A stretch of DNA of 64,000 nucleotides. Source: Candidatus Enterococcus testudinis. GTDB taxonomy: Bacteria > Bacillota > Bacilli > Lactobacillales > Enterococcaceae. Within the stretch, counting starts at the first letter, position 1; every line of letters begins with the position of its first letter. Positions 29,871-38,509 of this stretch are shown here, in pieces. The stretch is taken from contig NZ_NGKU01000001.1 of the NCBI RefSeq assembly GCF_002140915.1, positions 2,865,194 to 2,929,193 on the forward strand, written 5' to 3'. The notes beneath the pieces were generated by a model. It was not told the origin of the DNA, searched no databases, and saw nothing but the letters and a program-made list of their open reading frames with translations. Made by a program: the position numbers and the translations under genes.

Positions 29871-30084
29871 TTTTTCCACCTAACCTTCACTAGTCTTATC
29901 TAACAAACACTTTAGCATAATTCGCCAAAAATATCTTCTTAAGAAAAGGCAAGAAAGCTTATGAATTTACTAAATATCAGAATATCCACCCCAAGTCTGA
30001 TATTTTTATCTGAGTGAACATGCTAAAATAAAGATGTCGAACAACCAAATCAACTTGTCCAACGATTTTTTAGGAGGAGGAAAA

Positions 30085-30732
30085 ATGAAAAAAAATATCC
30101 GGCTGATCGCTGGTGCGATCGTACTTATTTTGATGTTGCTATTTGTTAGCGCAACTGGTGCTGATACATTTACAACCTTATTGTTGTTAGCAGGTATCGT
30201 TTTAGTCGTGATTGGCCTTAAAGGACGCAAAGTCGAAGCCAATCCCCATGTGTTGCCTTCTTTGACGAAAGAAAGAGAAGCCCACTATTTAAAAAGCGGC
30301 ATGTCTGCCCGTGAAATCGACCTGTTTCGCGATACAATGAATCAAAGCAAACAACAAATCGACCAATTGCAAAAAAACATTGCCCGCAACAACAAGCTCA
30401 AAGCAATCGATTTGCGGCATGACGCTTTACGGGCATCTAAAGCGCTCTTTAAAGAATTGGTCAAAGAACCAACCAAGTTACCACTGGCTAACCACTTTCT
30501 TTATACCCACTTGCCAAACATGGTCGATCTAACCGACAAATTCATTGAGATCAACGAACATGAGATCAAAAGTCGCGAAACCTATGAAAAAATCGAAGAA
30601 AGCACCCAGATCATTGAACAAATGGCCTCTTTGATTGCGAAAGATTACTCGCAATTTGTGGCGGATGATCTTGATGACATGGATATCGAGTTATCCATTG
30701 CCAAACAAAGCATAAAACGCGATAATGAATAG
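30085..30732 (+). CDS. XpaC-like membrane protein
   Basis: This 215-residue protein has two N-terminal membrane helices ('IRLIAGAIVLILMLLFVSA' and 'FTTLLLLAGIVLVVIGL') and then a long cytosolic helical domain ('SKQQIDQLQKNIARNNKLKAI'). It matches the XpaC family, named for 5-bromo-4-chloroindolyl phosphate hydrolysis, which normally precedes telA, as here. The start at 30085 has AGGAGGAGG directly upstream. The biochemical role is unresolved; XpaC-TelA pairs are linked to envelope stress and toxic-anion tolerance. Confidence 0.85.
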   Translation: MKKNIRLIAGAIVLILMLLFVSATGADTFTTLLLLAGIVLVVIGLKGRKVEANPHVLPSLTKEREAHYLKSGMSAREIDLFRDTMNQSKQQIDQLQKNIARNNKLKAIDLRHDALRASKALFKELVKEPTKLPLANHFLYTHLPNMVDLTDKFIEINEHEIKSRETYEKIEESTQIIEQMASLIAKDYSQFVADDLDDMDIELSIAKQSIKRDNE

Positions 30733-30770
30733 GGATAGATCTTACGCTTGACCGAGCCAAACAGATCTAA

Positions 30771-30800
30771 AAAAAATCTAGCCCAGGCTAGATTTTTTTC
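30771..30800 (+). terminator. Hairpin between xpaC and telA
   Basis: A 13-bp stem (AAAAAATCTAGCC / GGCTAGATTTTTT) with a 2-base loop is a canonical terminator, though partial read-through to telA is likely because no clear promoter follows. Confidence 0.85.
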
Positions 30801-30831
30801 GAAATGAACACATTTTTTAGGAGGAGTTTCT

Positions 30832-32025
30832 ATGAGTGATACACCTGATCAAGTAAAACCAGTCAACGATACCCTTGACGATCTATTGAACAACCCATTT
30901 GCAACCCCTGTTGATACACTGACAACAACGCAGCAAGCTGAAATTACTGCATTACAGGAGCAGCAGCAAGCACCACGGCTGATTGATAAATTGCCGCCTG
31001 AAAGACAAGCGCAAGCCCAAGAATTAGCCAATAAGATCGATGCTACGGATCAGCAAGCAGTCATCACATATGGCGCTGCTGCCCAAACAAAACTTGGAGA
31101 ATTCTCCCAATCGATGTTGAATCACGTTCAAGCAGCCGATATCGGCCCTGTTGGTGATTCATTGACAGAGTTGATGTATCGATTACAAGAAGCCAATCCA
31201 GACGAATTGCGGGCTGGTGAAGGCAATCTCTTCAAGCGGATGTTCGGTAAAGTCAAACAATCGATTTTTGAAATCACTGCAAAATATCAAAAAATCGGTG
31301 CACAAATCGATAAAATCGCCGTCAAACTAGACAAAGAAAAAGATGGTCTTTTGAAAGATAACTTAATGCTTGAGCAGCTTTATCATAAAAATAAAGACTA
31401 TTTTGATGCATTAAATATCTATATCGCAGCTGGGGAATTGAAAATGCAAGAATTGCAAACAACAATTATCCCTGAAGCCATGAAGAAAGCCGAACAAACC
31501 AATGATCAAATGGATGTCCAAATCGCCAATGACTATACACAGTTTTTGGACCGTTTAGACAAACGGACACATGATTTACGCTTGGCACGCCAAATCACAA
31601 TCCAGCAAGCCCCACAGATTCGGTTGATTCAAAATACCAACCAAGCGCTCGCAGAGAAAATCCAAGCCTCTGTCAATACAGCTATTCCATTATGGAAAAA
31701 CCAAGTCGTCATCGCATTGACCTTGTTGCGCCAAAAAGATGCTGTTACAGCACAACGCCAAGTTTCTGAAACCACCAATGAGCTGTTGAAGAAAAACTCT
31801 GAAATGCTCAAAGTCTCCGCCATTGAAACAGCCAAAGAAAATGAACGGGGCATCGTGGATATCGAAACCTTGCAAAAAACCCAAAATGATTTGGTGGAAA
31901 CCATCCAAGAAACACTCCGTATCCAACGTGAAGGAAAAGAAAAACGTCGGGCTGCTGAAGTTGAATTGGGTCATTTAGAAGAAGATTTGAAAGACCGTTT
32001 ATTGGATTTAACGGGGAATAAATAA
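30832..32025 (+). CDS. telA: TelA family toxic-anion resistance protein
   Basis: This is a 397-residue soluble, almost entirely helical protein of the TelA/KlaA family (tellurite resistance), partner of XpaC. Family segments include '[28 protein letters not shown]', visible as '[15 protein letters not shown]', then '[16 protein letters not shown]' and '[22 protein letters not shown]'. The N-terminal 30 residues are acidic and low-complexity. It acts in the cytosol; the reported phenotype in the family is resistance to tellurite and cell-wall agents. SD AGGAGG precedes the ATG. Confidence 0.92.
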   Translation: MSDTPDQVKPVNDTLDDLLNNPFATPVDTLTTTQQAEITALQEQQQAPRLIDKLPPERQAQAQELANKIDATDQQAVITYGAAAQTKLGEFSQSMLNHVQAADIGPVGDSLTELMYRLQEANPDELRAGEGNLFKRMFGKVKQSIFEITAKYQKIGAQIDKIAVKLDKEKDGLLKDNLMLEQLYHKNKDYFDALNIYIAAGELKMQELQTTIIPEAMKKAEQTNDQMDVQIANDYTQFLDRLDKRTHDLRLARQITIQQAPQIRLIQNTNQALAEKIQASVNTAIPLWKNQVVIALTLLRQKDAVTAQRQVSETTNELLKKNSEMLKVSAIETAKENERGIVDIETLQKTQNDLVETIQETLRIQREGKEKRRAAEVELGHLEEDLKDRLLDLTGNK

Positions 32026-32029
32026 AGCA

Positions 32030-32063
32030 ATGCCGAAACTTTTTAGTTTCGGCATCTTTTTTT
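32030..32063. terminator. Bidirectional terminator between telA and rbsB
   Basis: An 11-bp stem (ATGCCGAAACT / AGTTTCGGCAT) around TTTT is followed by a T-run. It ends telA and, read leftward, lies just past the rbsB stop. Confidence 0.88.
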
Positions 32064-32980
32064 TATTGTTTAACTAGATCAAGTGGAGAATCAATCTGGG
32101 TATCTACATCTTTTCCTTCAAAATGATCAAAAGCAGCTTGTAATGCCAACCGTCCCATTTCTTCTGGCTTCTGTGCAATTGTTGCTGACATTTTTCCTTC
32201 TTCAATTGCCTTTAATCCATCTTCTGTTCCATCAAAGCCAACAATAATAACACCTTCACGGCTGCCAATTGCTTCAGCAGCCCCCAAAGCCATTTCATCA
32301 TTTTGGGCAAAAATACCCTGGACATCACTGTTTGCTTGTAAAATATTTTCCATGACAGTTAGCCCTTCAGCACGGTTAAAGTTTGCTGATTGCTTTTCAA
32401 TGACATCTAGTTTCCCATCTGCAAAATCATCGAAACCTTTTCCACGTTCTCTCGTTGCCGAGGCACCTGGAACACCTTCTAGTTCAACCACCTTTGCATT
32501 TTCACCTAGTTGCTCCAGAATAAATTCAGCTGCCATTTTTCCGCCCTCTTCATTATTTGAAGCGACCGTAGTCAATAAAGTCCCGCCATCACTACTTCTA
32601 TCGATCGCTATGACAGGAATATTTGCATTATTTGCTGCTTCAACTGCAGGTACGATTGCTGCGGAGTCTACTGGATTAATCAATAAAACATCGACATTTT
32701 GTTGAATCAAATCATCTATATCATTACTTTGTTTTGCTGTATCATCTTGAGCATCAACGAATTTTACTTGCGTATCATTTTCTTCCGCCAGTTGTTGTAT
32801 ACCGTCTTGCATTGATACAAAGAAAGGATTATTCAATGTTGAGATTGATACGCCCACAACTAACTCTGATGCTGATTTATCTTCAGTCTTTTCATCACCG
32901 CTGCTTCCATTATCTAGTGTCGCTGCCCCACATCCAGAGAGTAAAAATACACTTGCCGCCATCAATAATAGTTTTTTCAT
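32063..32980 (-). CDS. rbsB: Ribose ABC transporter substrate-binding lipoprotein
   Basis: RbsB binds ribose outside the membrane and delivers it to RbsAC. The 305 residues begin with a lipoprotein signal peptide ending 'LLSGCG', so the mature protein is lipid-anchored at Cys17. The sugar-binding type 1 PBP fold shows 'GVSISTLNNPFFVSMQDGI', 'VIAIDRSSDGG' and 'GIFAQNDEMALGAAEA', all family hallmarks. It is the last gene of the rbsRKDACB operon. Confidence 0.94.
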   Translation of the reverse strand: MKKLLLMAASVFLLSGCGAATLDNGSSGDEKTEDKSASELVVGVSISTLNNPFFVSMQDGIQQLAEENDTQVKFVDAQDDTAKQSNDIDDLIQQNVDVLLINPVDSAAIVPAVEAANNANIPVIAIDRSSDGGTLLTTVASNNEEGGKMAAEFILEQLGENAKVVELEGVPGASATRERGKGFDDFADGKLDVIEKQSANFNRAEGLTVMENILQANSDVQGIFAQNDEMALGAAEAIGSREGVIIVGFDGTEDGLKAIEEGKMSATIAQKPEEMGRLALQAAFDHFEGKDVDTQIDSPLDLVKQ

Positions 32981-32998
32981 AATATTTCCTCCTATTTA

Positions 32999-33952
32999 TT
33001 ATTTTCTTTTTCTGTCTAACAACACTGCTATAACAATGACAATCCCCTTGACAATTTGTTGATAAAAACTTGATACACCAAGAAGATTTAGCCCATTATT
33101 CAAAGTCCCAATAATCAAAGCCCCAATTAACGTGCCAAACAGTCTTCCTCTACCGCCAGATAAACTTGTACCGCCTAACACTACAGCTGCTATAGCATCC
33201 ATCTCGTATGATTGTCCTGCGGTTGGTTGCGCTGAATTTAATCTAGAAGTGATGATCATTCCACTGATTGAAGCCATCAAACCCGAGATAGAATATATAA
33301 CCAATTTAACTCTATCGATTTTAACACCAGCGACAAAAGCTGCTTTTTCATTTCCACCAATTGCATAAGTTTTGCGACCAAATGATGTTTTGTGCAACAA
33401 AAGGAAAAGGATAAAGTAAATAACAAACATCAATACTACAGGAAAAGGAATACCGAATAAGTAGCCACGCCCTAAGAAACTAAATAGAAAGCTATCTCCC
33501 AATCCTGTAATTGGATTCCCATTCGTATAAACCAATGTTGCTCCTCTATATATTGTCATTGTCGCTAAAGTTGCTATAAAAGGTGCCATTTTCCCTTTCG
33601 CAATCAACAATCCATTCAAGGCACCAAGAATACTTCCACTCAGTAATCCTATCAGAATTGCTAGTACCGATGACATGCCATTTGCCATAAGACCTGCAGT
33701 CAAAGCACTTGATAAAGCTAAGGTAGATCCAACAGATAAATCGATTCCTCCTGTTAAAATGACAAACGTCATGCCAAATGCGATAAAGCCATTTGCAGCT
33801 ACTTGCCGTAAAAGATTAAGCAAATTACTTGGTGACAAAAAACTCGGATTGAGTGCTGTAACTGCGATAACCAATGCGATCAATGCTAATAGGGGCCCTA
33901 ATTTAGATATATATTCTGATAGTTGCTTCGATCGAAACGCTTTTTTCCCCAT
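32999..33952 (-). CDS. rbsC: Ribose ABC transporter permease
   Basis: RbsC forms the membrane channel for ribose. The 317 residues carry 8-10 hydrophobic segments and the BPD_transp_2 motifs 'GMTFVILTGGIDLSVGS' and 'AAVVLGGTSLSGGRGR'. The start at 33952 has GGGAGG 8 bases upstream, in the last codons of rbsA; the gene begins 1 bp beyond the rbsA stop. Confidence 0.94.
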   Translation of the reverse strand: MGKKAFRSKQLSEYISKLGPLLALIALVIAVTALNPSFLSPSNLLNLLRQVAANGFIAFGMTFVILTGGIDLSVGSTLALSSALTAGLMANGMSSVLAILIGLLSGSILGALNGLLIAKGKMAPFIATLATMTIYRGATLVYTNGNPITGLGDSFLFSFLGRGYLFGIPFPVVLMFVIYFILFLLLHKTSFGRKTYAIGGNEKAAFVAGVKIDRVKLVIYSISGLMASISGMIITSRLNSAQPTAGQSYEMDAIAAVVLGGTSLSGGRGRLFGTLIGALIIGTLNNGLNLLGVSSFYQQIVKGIVIVIAVLLDRKRK

Positions 33953-33953
33953 T

Positions 33954-35438
33954 TTAATTACCTCCCGTTGCATAAGTCATAATAGTTTCTTGTGTGGCAT
34001 CCTCTTTTGATAATTCCCCTGCTATTTGCCCTTCATGTAAAACAATAATTCTATCGCTCACACCAAGTATTTCTGGTAAATCACTCGAAACCATAATGAT
34101 AGCAATCCCTCTTTCTGCAAGTTCATTCATCAGTTGATAGATTTCACGTTTAGCACCAACATCGACTCCTCGAGTAGGTTCATCTAAAATAAGAACTTTA
34201 GGTCCTACCCCTATCCATTTAGCTAAAACTACTTTTTGCTGATTCCCACCTGACAACTCCCCTACAATATTTTTAGCACTCATTGTTTTGATTCTTAATC
34301 TATCGATCATTAAATCAACAAATGAATTTTCAGTCCTAGCATCAACAAACCCGTTTTTAGAAAAGTTGTCGATACTCGGCAAGCTTACGTTATCAGTTAT
34401 TGAAAAGTCGAGAATCAATCCTTCTGTTTTTCTATTTTCTGTTAAAAAACCAAAGCCGTTATCAATAGCTTTTGAAGGGGAAGAATTATGCACCTCTCTC
34501 CCTTCTATAAAAAAGTTACCGCTTTCAATTTTATCAAGTCCAAATATGCCTCGCATGATTTCAGTACGACCAGCACCCATTAACCCTGAAAACCCTAAGA
34601 TTTCTCCTGACCTGATACTAAAATTGATGTTTTTAAATTCATGTGAGAACGCAGTCATATTTTTCACTTCGAATATAACTTCTCCGATACTTGCTTCTTT
34701 CTTCGGATAGTAATCAGAAAGTTCTCTGCCAACCATTTTCTTGACTACTTCTTCCATATTTGTTTCTTTCGTTTCTTTCGTATCGATAGATAAACCATCT
34801 CTCATGACTGTTATCTTGTCACTTATTTTGAAAATTTCTTCCATTCTATGAGAGATATAAACGATTGCCGTACCCTTTTCCTTTAATCTTTGAATAATCG
34901 CAAACAAATGATTGATTTCATTATCCGATAGTGCTGCGGTTGGCTCATCCATTATTAATACTTTGGCTTCAGTCATCAATGCTTTGGTTATTTCAATCAT
35001 TTGTTGTTGACCTACAGATAAATCGTCTACATCTTTTTGAAGTGGGATTTGGATTCCAAGTTGATCAAAAATCATTTGGGCTTTCTTTGCCATTGCTTTA
35101 TTATCTAATAAACCAAATTTATTTCTTATTTCTCTATTCAAAAAAAGATTCTCTAAAACAGTCATTTGCTCCCAGTTATTCATCTCTTGATGGATAAAAT
35201 TGACACCAGCTTCTTCCGCTTCTTTTGGATCTTTGTAAATTTTTTCAACACCATCAATCACTATTTTGCCGGCATCCTTCTGATGTAACCCAGTAAGGAT
35301 ATTCATCAGTGTGGATTTGCCTGCTCCATTTTCACCCATTAATGCATGAATCTCACCTGGATATAATTGTAGAGAAACATCTTTTAGCACAAGATTATGG
35401 CCAAATGATTTTTCAATATTTATCATTTCAATTTGCAA
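33954..35438 (-). CDS. rbsA: Ribose ABC transporter ATP-binding protein
   Basis: RbsA powers ribose uptake. It is a 494-residue tandem ATPase. NBD1 has Walker A 'GENGAGKSTLMN', signature 'LSVGQQQMIEI' and Walker B 'VLIMDEPTAAL'. NBD2 has a degenerate P-loop ('GLMGAGRTEIM'), signature 'LSGGNQQKVVLAKW' and 'LILDEPTRGVDVG'. This asymmetry is normal for carbohydrate ABC ATPases of the RbsA/MglA type. It sits between rbsD and rbsC. Confidence 0.95.
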   Translation of the reverse strand: MQIEMINIEKSFGHNLVLKDVSLQLYPGEIHALMGENGAGKSTLMNILTGLHQKDAGKIVIDGVEKIYKDPKEAEEAGVNFIHQEMNNWEQMTVLENLFLNREIRNKFGLLDNKAMAKKAQMIFDQLGIQIPLQKDVDDLSVGQQQMIEITKALMTEAKVLIMDEPTAALSDNEINHLFAIIQRLKEKGTAIVYISHRMEEIFKISDKITVMRDGLSIDTKETKETNMEEVVKKMVGRELSDYYPKKEASIGEVIFEVKNMTAFSHEFKNINFSIRSGEILGFSGLMGAGRTEIMRGIFGLDKIESGNFFIEGREVHNSSPSKAIDNGFGFLTENRKTEGLILDFSITDNVSLPSIDNFSKNGFVDARTENSFVDLMIDRLRIKTMSAKNIVGELSGGNQQKVVLAKWIGVGPKVLILDEPTRGVDVGAKREIYQLMNELAERGIAIIMVSSDLPEILGVSDRIIVLHEGQIAGELSKEDATQETIMTYATGGN

Positions 35439-35457
35439 ACATTCCCTCTCCTTTCTG

Positions 35458-35853
35458 TTAAAAAATCACCGCAGACTGTAAGATTATGTTAGAGTATGGT
35501 GTTGCTTCACCCGTTCGTATGATAGCCTTACTTTTAGATGTCATCTTTTTAAATTCTTCATGCGTAACATAGTGTACAGATATATCTGGGAATTGTTCAT
35601 TGATATATTGTAATTGAGTGGCATTTTGTTCTTTGATTTCTTCTGCTAAAACAATTGATTCGATTGCCATCTCATCATTGATCAAAGACAAAACTTCTTT
35701 GAAGCTTGGCGTACCAATCGTCAATGCGACATCGATTTTTTTTACGCCTTCTGGTATTGGTAGTCCTAGATCGCCCACTGTAATTTGATCTGTATGGCCT
35801 AAATCCGCTAATACTTTATCAATATCACTGTTCAAAATCCCATGCTTCTTCAT
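35458..35853 (-). CDS. rbsD: D-ribose pyranase
   Basis: RbsD interconverts beta-pyranose and beta-furanose ribose so that RbsK can use it. The 131 residues contain the RbsD signatures '[20 protein letters not shown]' at the N-terminus and '[13 protein letters not shown]' at the C-terminus, including the conserved His20-type residue. The start at 35853 (SD GGAGAG) overlaps the end of rbsK by 29 bp. Confidence 0.95.
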   Translation of the reverse strand: MKKHGILNSDIDKVLADLGHTDQITVGDLGLPIPEGVKKIDVALTIGTPSFKEVLSLINDEMAIESIVLAEEIKEQNATQLQYINEQFPDISVHYVTHEEFKKMTSKSKAIIRTGEATPYSNIILQSAVIF

Positions 35854-36733
35854 ACAACTCACTCTCCATCATTTCTTTCAAAGTCGGCATTCCTCCTTGC
35901 GCACCGTAGCCCATTACAGAAAATGAAGCCGCCAAGTTAGCAAAAGAGATTGCTTTTTCAATACAGATATCATTCATTAAGGCAACAGCCAATGCACCGT
36001 TAAATGTATCTCCAGCACCCGTAGTATCAACTGGAATTTTTTGTATTGCTGGTATGATTACCTCTTTATCTCCGTTATGAATAACTGCACCTTTTGAACC
36101 TAAAGTTATAATTAGTTTATTCGAATATAATTCGAGCATCTCTGATCTTTTTTTACCGGGAAATAAAATATCAAACTCATGTTCATTGGGTGTAATATAT
36201 TTTACTTTATCAATAATACTTGTATTGACTGTACGTGCGGGGGCAGGATTATATATAACAGGAATCCGTTTTGACCAGCATAAATCAATGATGGTTTCAT
36301 TAACAGATTGTGGAATCTCATTTTGTAAAATAACTAAATCAAACCCTTCCACAATTTGGGTCCACTTTTCTTTTTGTGCCAAATCAAAGGCTTCATTTGC
36401 ACCGGGAATAACAATAATACTATTATCGTTATTAAATAGTGTAATATGTGCAGATCCAGAAGATACATGTGTAACGGGTTCCACATAGCTAGTAGAAACC
36501 CCATTCTGAATAAGATTTTCTATTATTTCTTCCCCAAATAAATCATCTCCGACATGTCCCATCATAGAAACATCTGCGCCTAATCGACATGCAGCAATGG
36601 CTTGATTTGCACCTTTCCCACCAAAACCAGTACTAAAATTTTCACCAAATACGGTTTCTCCTTGATTTGGCTTTGTATTCGTTTTGACAATAAAATCCGT
36701 TGACATGCTGCCAATAACTAAAATATTTTTCAC
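35825..36733 (-). CDS. rbsK: Ribokinase
   Basis: RbsK phosphorylates ribose to ribose 5-phosphate. The PfkB-fold protein is 302 residues. It has the N-terminal substrate motif '[18 protein letters not shown]' and the C-terminal ATP/anion-hole motif '[17 protein letters not shown]' with the catalytic Asp. The start is a GTG at 36733, with GGAGGGG 6 bases upstream, only 1 bp after the rbsR stop. A GTG five codons earlier would coincide with the SD itself. Confidence 0.95.
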   Translation of the reverse strand: MKNILVIGSMSTDFIVKTNTKPNQGETVFGENFSTGFGGKGANQAIAACRLGADVSMMGHVGDDLFGEEIIENLIQNGVSTSYVEPVTHVSSGSAHITLFNNDNSIIVIPGANEAFDLAQKEKWTQIVEGFDLVILQNEIPQSVNETIIDLCWSKRIPVIYNPAPARTVNTSIIDKVKYITPNEHEFDILFPGKKRSEMLELYSNKLIITLGSKGAVIHNGDKEVIIPAIQKIPVDTTGAGDTFNGALAVALMNDICIEKAISFANLAASFSVMGYGAQGGMPTLKEMMESELYEEAWDFEQ

Positions 36734-36734
36734 A

Positions 36735-37712
36735 CTATTCCCCTCCACTTCTTAAAGTTTCGCGTACCTCTAAATGCACAGGTAGTATTATTTTTTTTCT
36801 TTCAATGTGTTCATTATTCATTAGGGCATATAACATTTCAGCACCTTTAAATCCCACTTTATATGCTGGTTGATGAATAGTAGTTAATCTGGGTACCACA
36901 AGTTTACTAATTGGTACATCGTCATAGCCGATAACTTGCAGTGCTTGAGGGACTTGGTAGCTCCTGTGGTATGCTTCTTGCAAAATAGTTATCGCGTGTG
37001 TGTCACTAGGTGCGATAATACTATCCACTTGAGGGTAACGATCAAAAAGTAATGTTGCAGTCTCTTTAGCGTCTTCCAATAAGAATGAATTTGATTGTAT
37101 AAGCGCATACGAAACCTTTGCCATTTTTAGCGTTTGTTCCACACTCATTAACCGATCTCTTGCCCTCGTAACTGATTCAGGACCCGCGATAACAACTATA
37201 TTATGTGGTTGACCTTTTAATATTGCTTCTGCCGCTAGTCTTCCACCTTGTGTATCATCAGAATAAACACCATATTCAACATCTTCATCAATACGATCTA
37301 AAATTACCGTGGGTATGTCACTGTGATTTTTACTTTTGTGTTCTACTGCTGATAGAATACCTGCAACATTGTTTTGTTCAAAAGCACGTAAATACTCATT
37401 AGCTTTTTCGTTGTCTTCCTGGATATTTCCTAATATAACTTGATACCCTTTTTTTTGAAGAAAATCTTCAACACCTTTAGCTACCATCGGAAAAAAAGGA
37501 TTTGATATATCTGGAAGCAACAGACCGACCAGCTTGGATTTTTTTTGAAATAAAGAACGGGCAACCTCATTTGGTGAATAATCCAACTTATTGATTGCGT
37601 ATGTAATCTTTTTTCTTGCATCTTCACTTACATACCCAGTTCCATTCATTGCCCGAGAAACTGTCGCAACAGAAAGTCCAGCTAGATTTGCCACATCTTT
37701 AATTGTTGCCAT
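36735..37712 (-). CDS. rbsR: LacI family ribose operon repressor
   Basis: RbsR is a 325-residue LacI-type regulator with HTH and hinge 'IKDVANLAGLSVATVSRAMNGTGYVS' (core 'NLAGLSVATVSRAMN') and a PBP-like effector domain ('GLLLPDISNPFFPMVAKGV'). Being the first gene of rbsRKDACB, it is autoregulated if it binds the palindrome at 37727-37744, which lies between its promoter and its SD. The start at 37712 has GGAGGGG 5 bases upstream. Confidence 0.93.
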   Translation of the reverse strand: MATIKDVANLAGLSVATVSRAMNGTGYVSEDARKKITYAINKLDYSPNEVARSLFQKKSKLVGLLLPDISNPFFPMVAKGVEDFLQKKGYQVILGNIQEDNEKANEYLRAFEQNNVAGILSAVEHKSKNHSDIPTVILDRIDEDVEYGVYSDDTQGGRLAAEAILKGQPHNIVVIAGPESVTRARDRLMSVEQTLKMAKVSYALIQSNSFLLEDAKETATLLFDRYPQVDSIIAPSDTHAITILQEAYHRSYQVPQALQVIGYDDVPISKLVVPRLTTIHQPAYKVGFKGAEMLYALMNNEHIERKKIILPVHLEVRETLRSGGE

Positions 37713-37726
37713 TTCCACCCCTCCGA

Positions 37727-37744
37727 TATGTAACCGATTACATA
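37727..37744. promoter_or_regulatory. rbs operator / cre palindrome
   Basis: TATGTAACCGATTACATA is an 18-bp palindrome with two central mismatches. Its core TGTAACCGATTACA matches the cre consensus at every fixed position. LacI-family RbsR sites share this architecture, so CcpA and RbsR may compete for it. It is in the 5' leader, just upstream of the rbsR SD, where a bound protein would be a roadblock. Confidence 0.85.
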
Positions 37745-37747
37745 CAC

Positions 37748-37776
37748 ATCATAAACGATATTTTAGATGATTGCAA
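37748..37776 (-). promoter_or_regulatory. rbsRKDACB promoter
   Basis: Read leftward, TTGCAA (37776-37771), a 17-bp spacer and TATGAT (37753-37748) lie directly upstream of the operator. Confidence 0.7.
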
Positions 37777-37950
37777 GCATATATTTTATGCGTCTTATAC
37801 AATTTAACGTAAAAAGATGATTTTAGAAATAATCGAAAATGAAACAACTAGCTTCACCCTTCAACCAGTATAAATATTCAATCACTTTTTCTGATGTCTA
37901 TTCAGGTACAAAATTTTTCACTTCTATCTTTACATAGACTAATCCTTTTT

Positions 37951-38000
37951 AAAAATATAAAGCATGAACAGAAAACATCCGTTGTTTTCTGTTCATGCTT
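37951..38000 (-). terminator. Terminator of the decayed gene
   Basis: A perfect 17-bp stem (37960-37976 with 37984-38000) with a 7-base loop is followed, read leftward, by a T-rich tract. It lies 9 bases past the stop of the broken gene at 38009 and is better preserved than the gene. Confidence 0.88.
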
Positions 38001-38008
38001 CACGACTT

Positions 38009-38302
38009 TTACCATTGCTGATCGAATGTATCTAATAGAATTGCAGCTTCAGGTAAAGAATCTAATAGACTCTGATATATTTCTTCTGTCATCACAGACT
38101 CAACCGTATTACCATTTGGATCATCTTTTGCCATTTCAGCATATTCTTCACCATCAGAAATAATTTTTTTGACTTCCACTAACAACTCTGGATCTTCAAT
38201 TGTTCCCGCAAATTGACTATTATGACCGATGTATAGCTACCTATCCGTTGTAAATGTGGTCAGTGAAATAAATAAGAGGACAAACAAGAATCTAATGAAT
38301 TT
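38009..38302 (-). pseudogene. Decayed gene for a small exported protein
   Basis: Read leftward, one frame runs from a TGA at 38305-38303 through 'KFIRFLFVLLFISLTTFTT', a signal-peptide-like stretch, to an in-frame TAG at 38239-38237. It then continues for 75 codons ('LYIGHNSQFAGTIEDPELL...', '...LPEAAILLDTFDQQW') to TAA at 38009. There is no ATG/GTG/TTG at the expected start. The acidic mature part, the signal-like N-terminus in the same frame and the intact terminator all indicate a former secreted protein or lipoprotein that lost its start and gained a stop. The original family is not recognised. Confidence 0.7.
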
Positions 38303-38433
38303 TCAAACACTTCATTCCTAAATCACACGATTTATTTACCGATTTATAGCAAAAAAATAAATAATTTTAACTTTTTTTAAACAAATTACACTTCATTTTA
38401 ACGCTTTCATTCTAATGTTGTCAACTTCATCAC

Positions 38434-38469
38434 AAAAAAACTCTTTGCGCAGATAAGTACAAAGAGTTT
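38434..38469 (-). terminator. Terminator of the permease operon
   Basis: Read leftward, stem AAACTCTTTG / CAAAGAGTTT is followed by TTTTT. It lies about 40 bases past the amino-acid permease stop. Confidence 0.85.
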
Positions 38470-38509
38470 ACCGTAACTATTCACATAAAAACATATAACA
38501 ACAAAACAT

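Noticed and set aside
37894-38163. 89-codon rightward open frame opposite the decayed gene
   Set aside because: It has no SD, crosses the 17-bp terminator hairpin and is the reverse of a frame with clear protein character.
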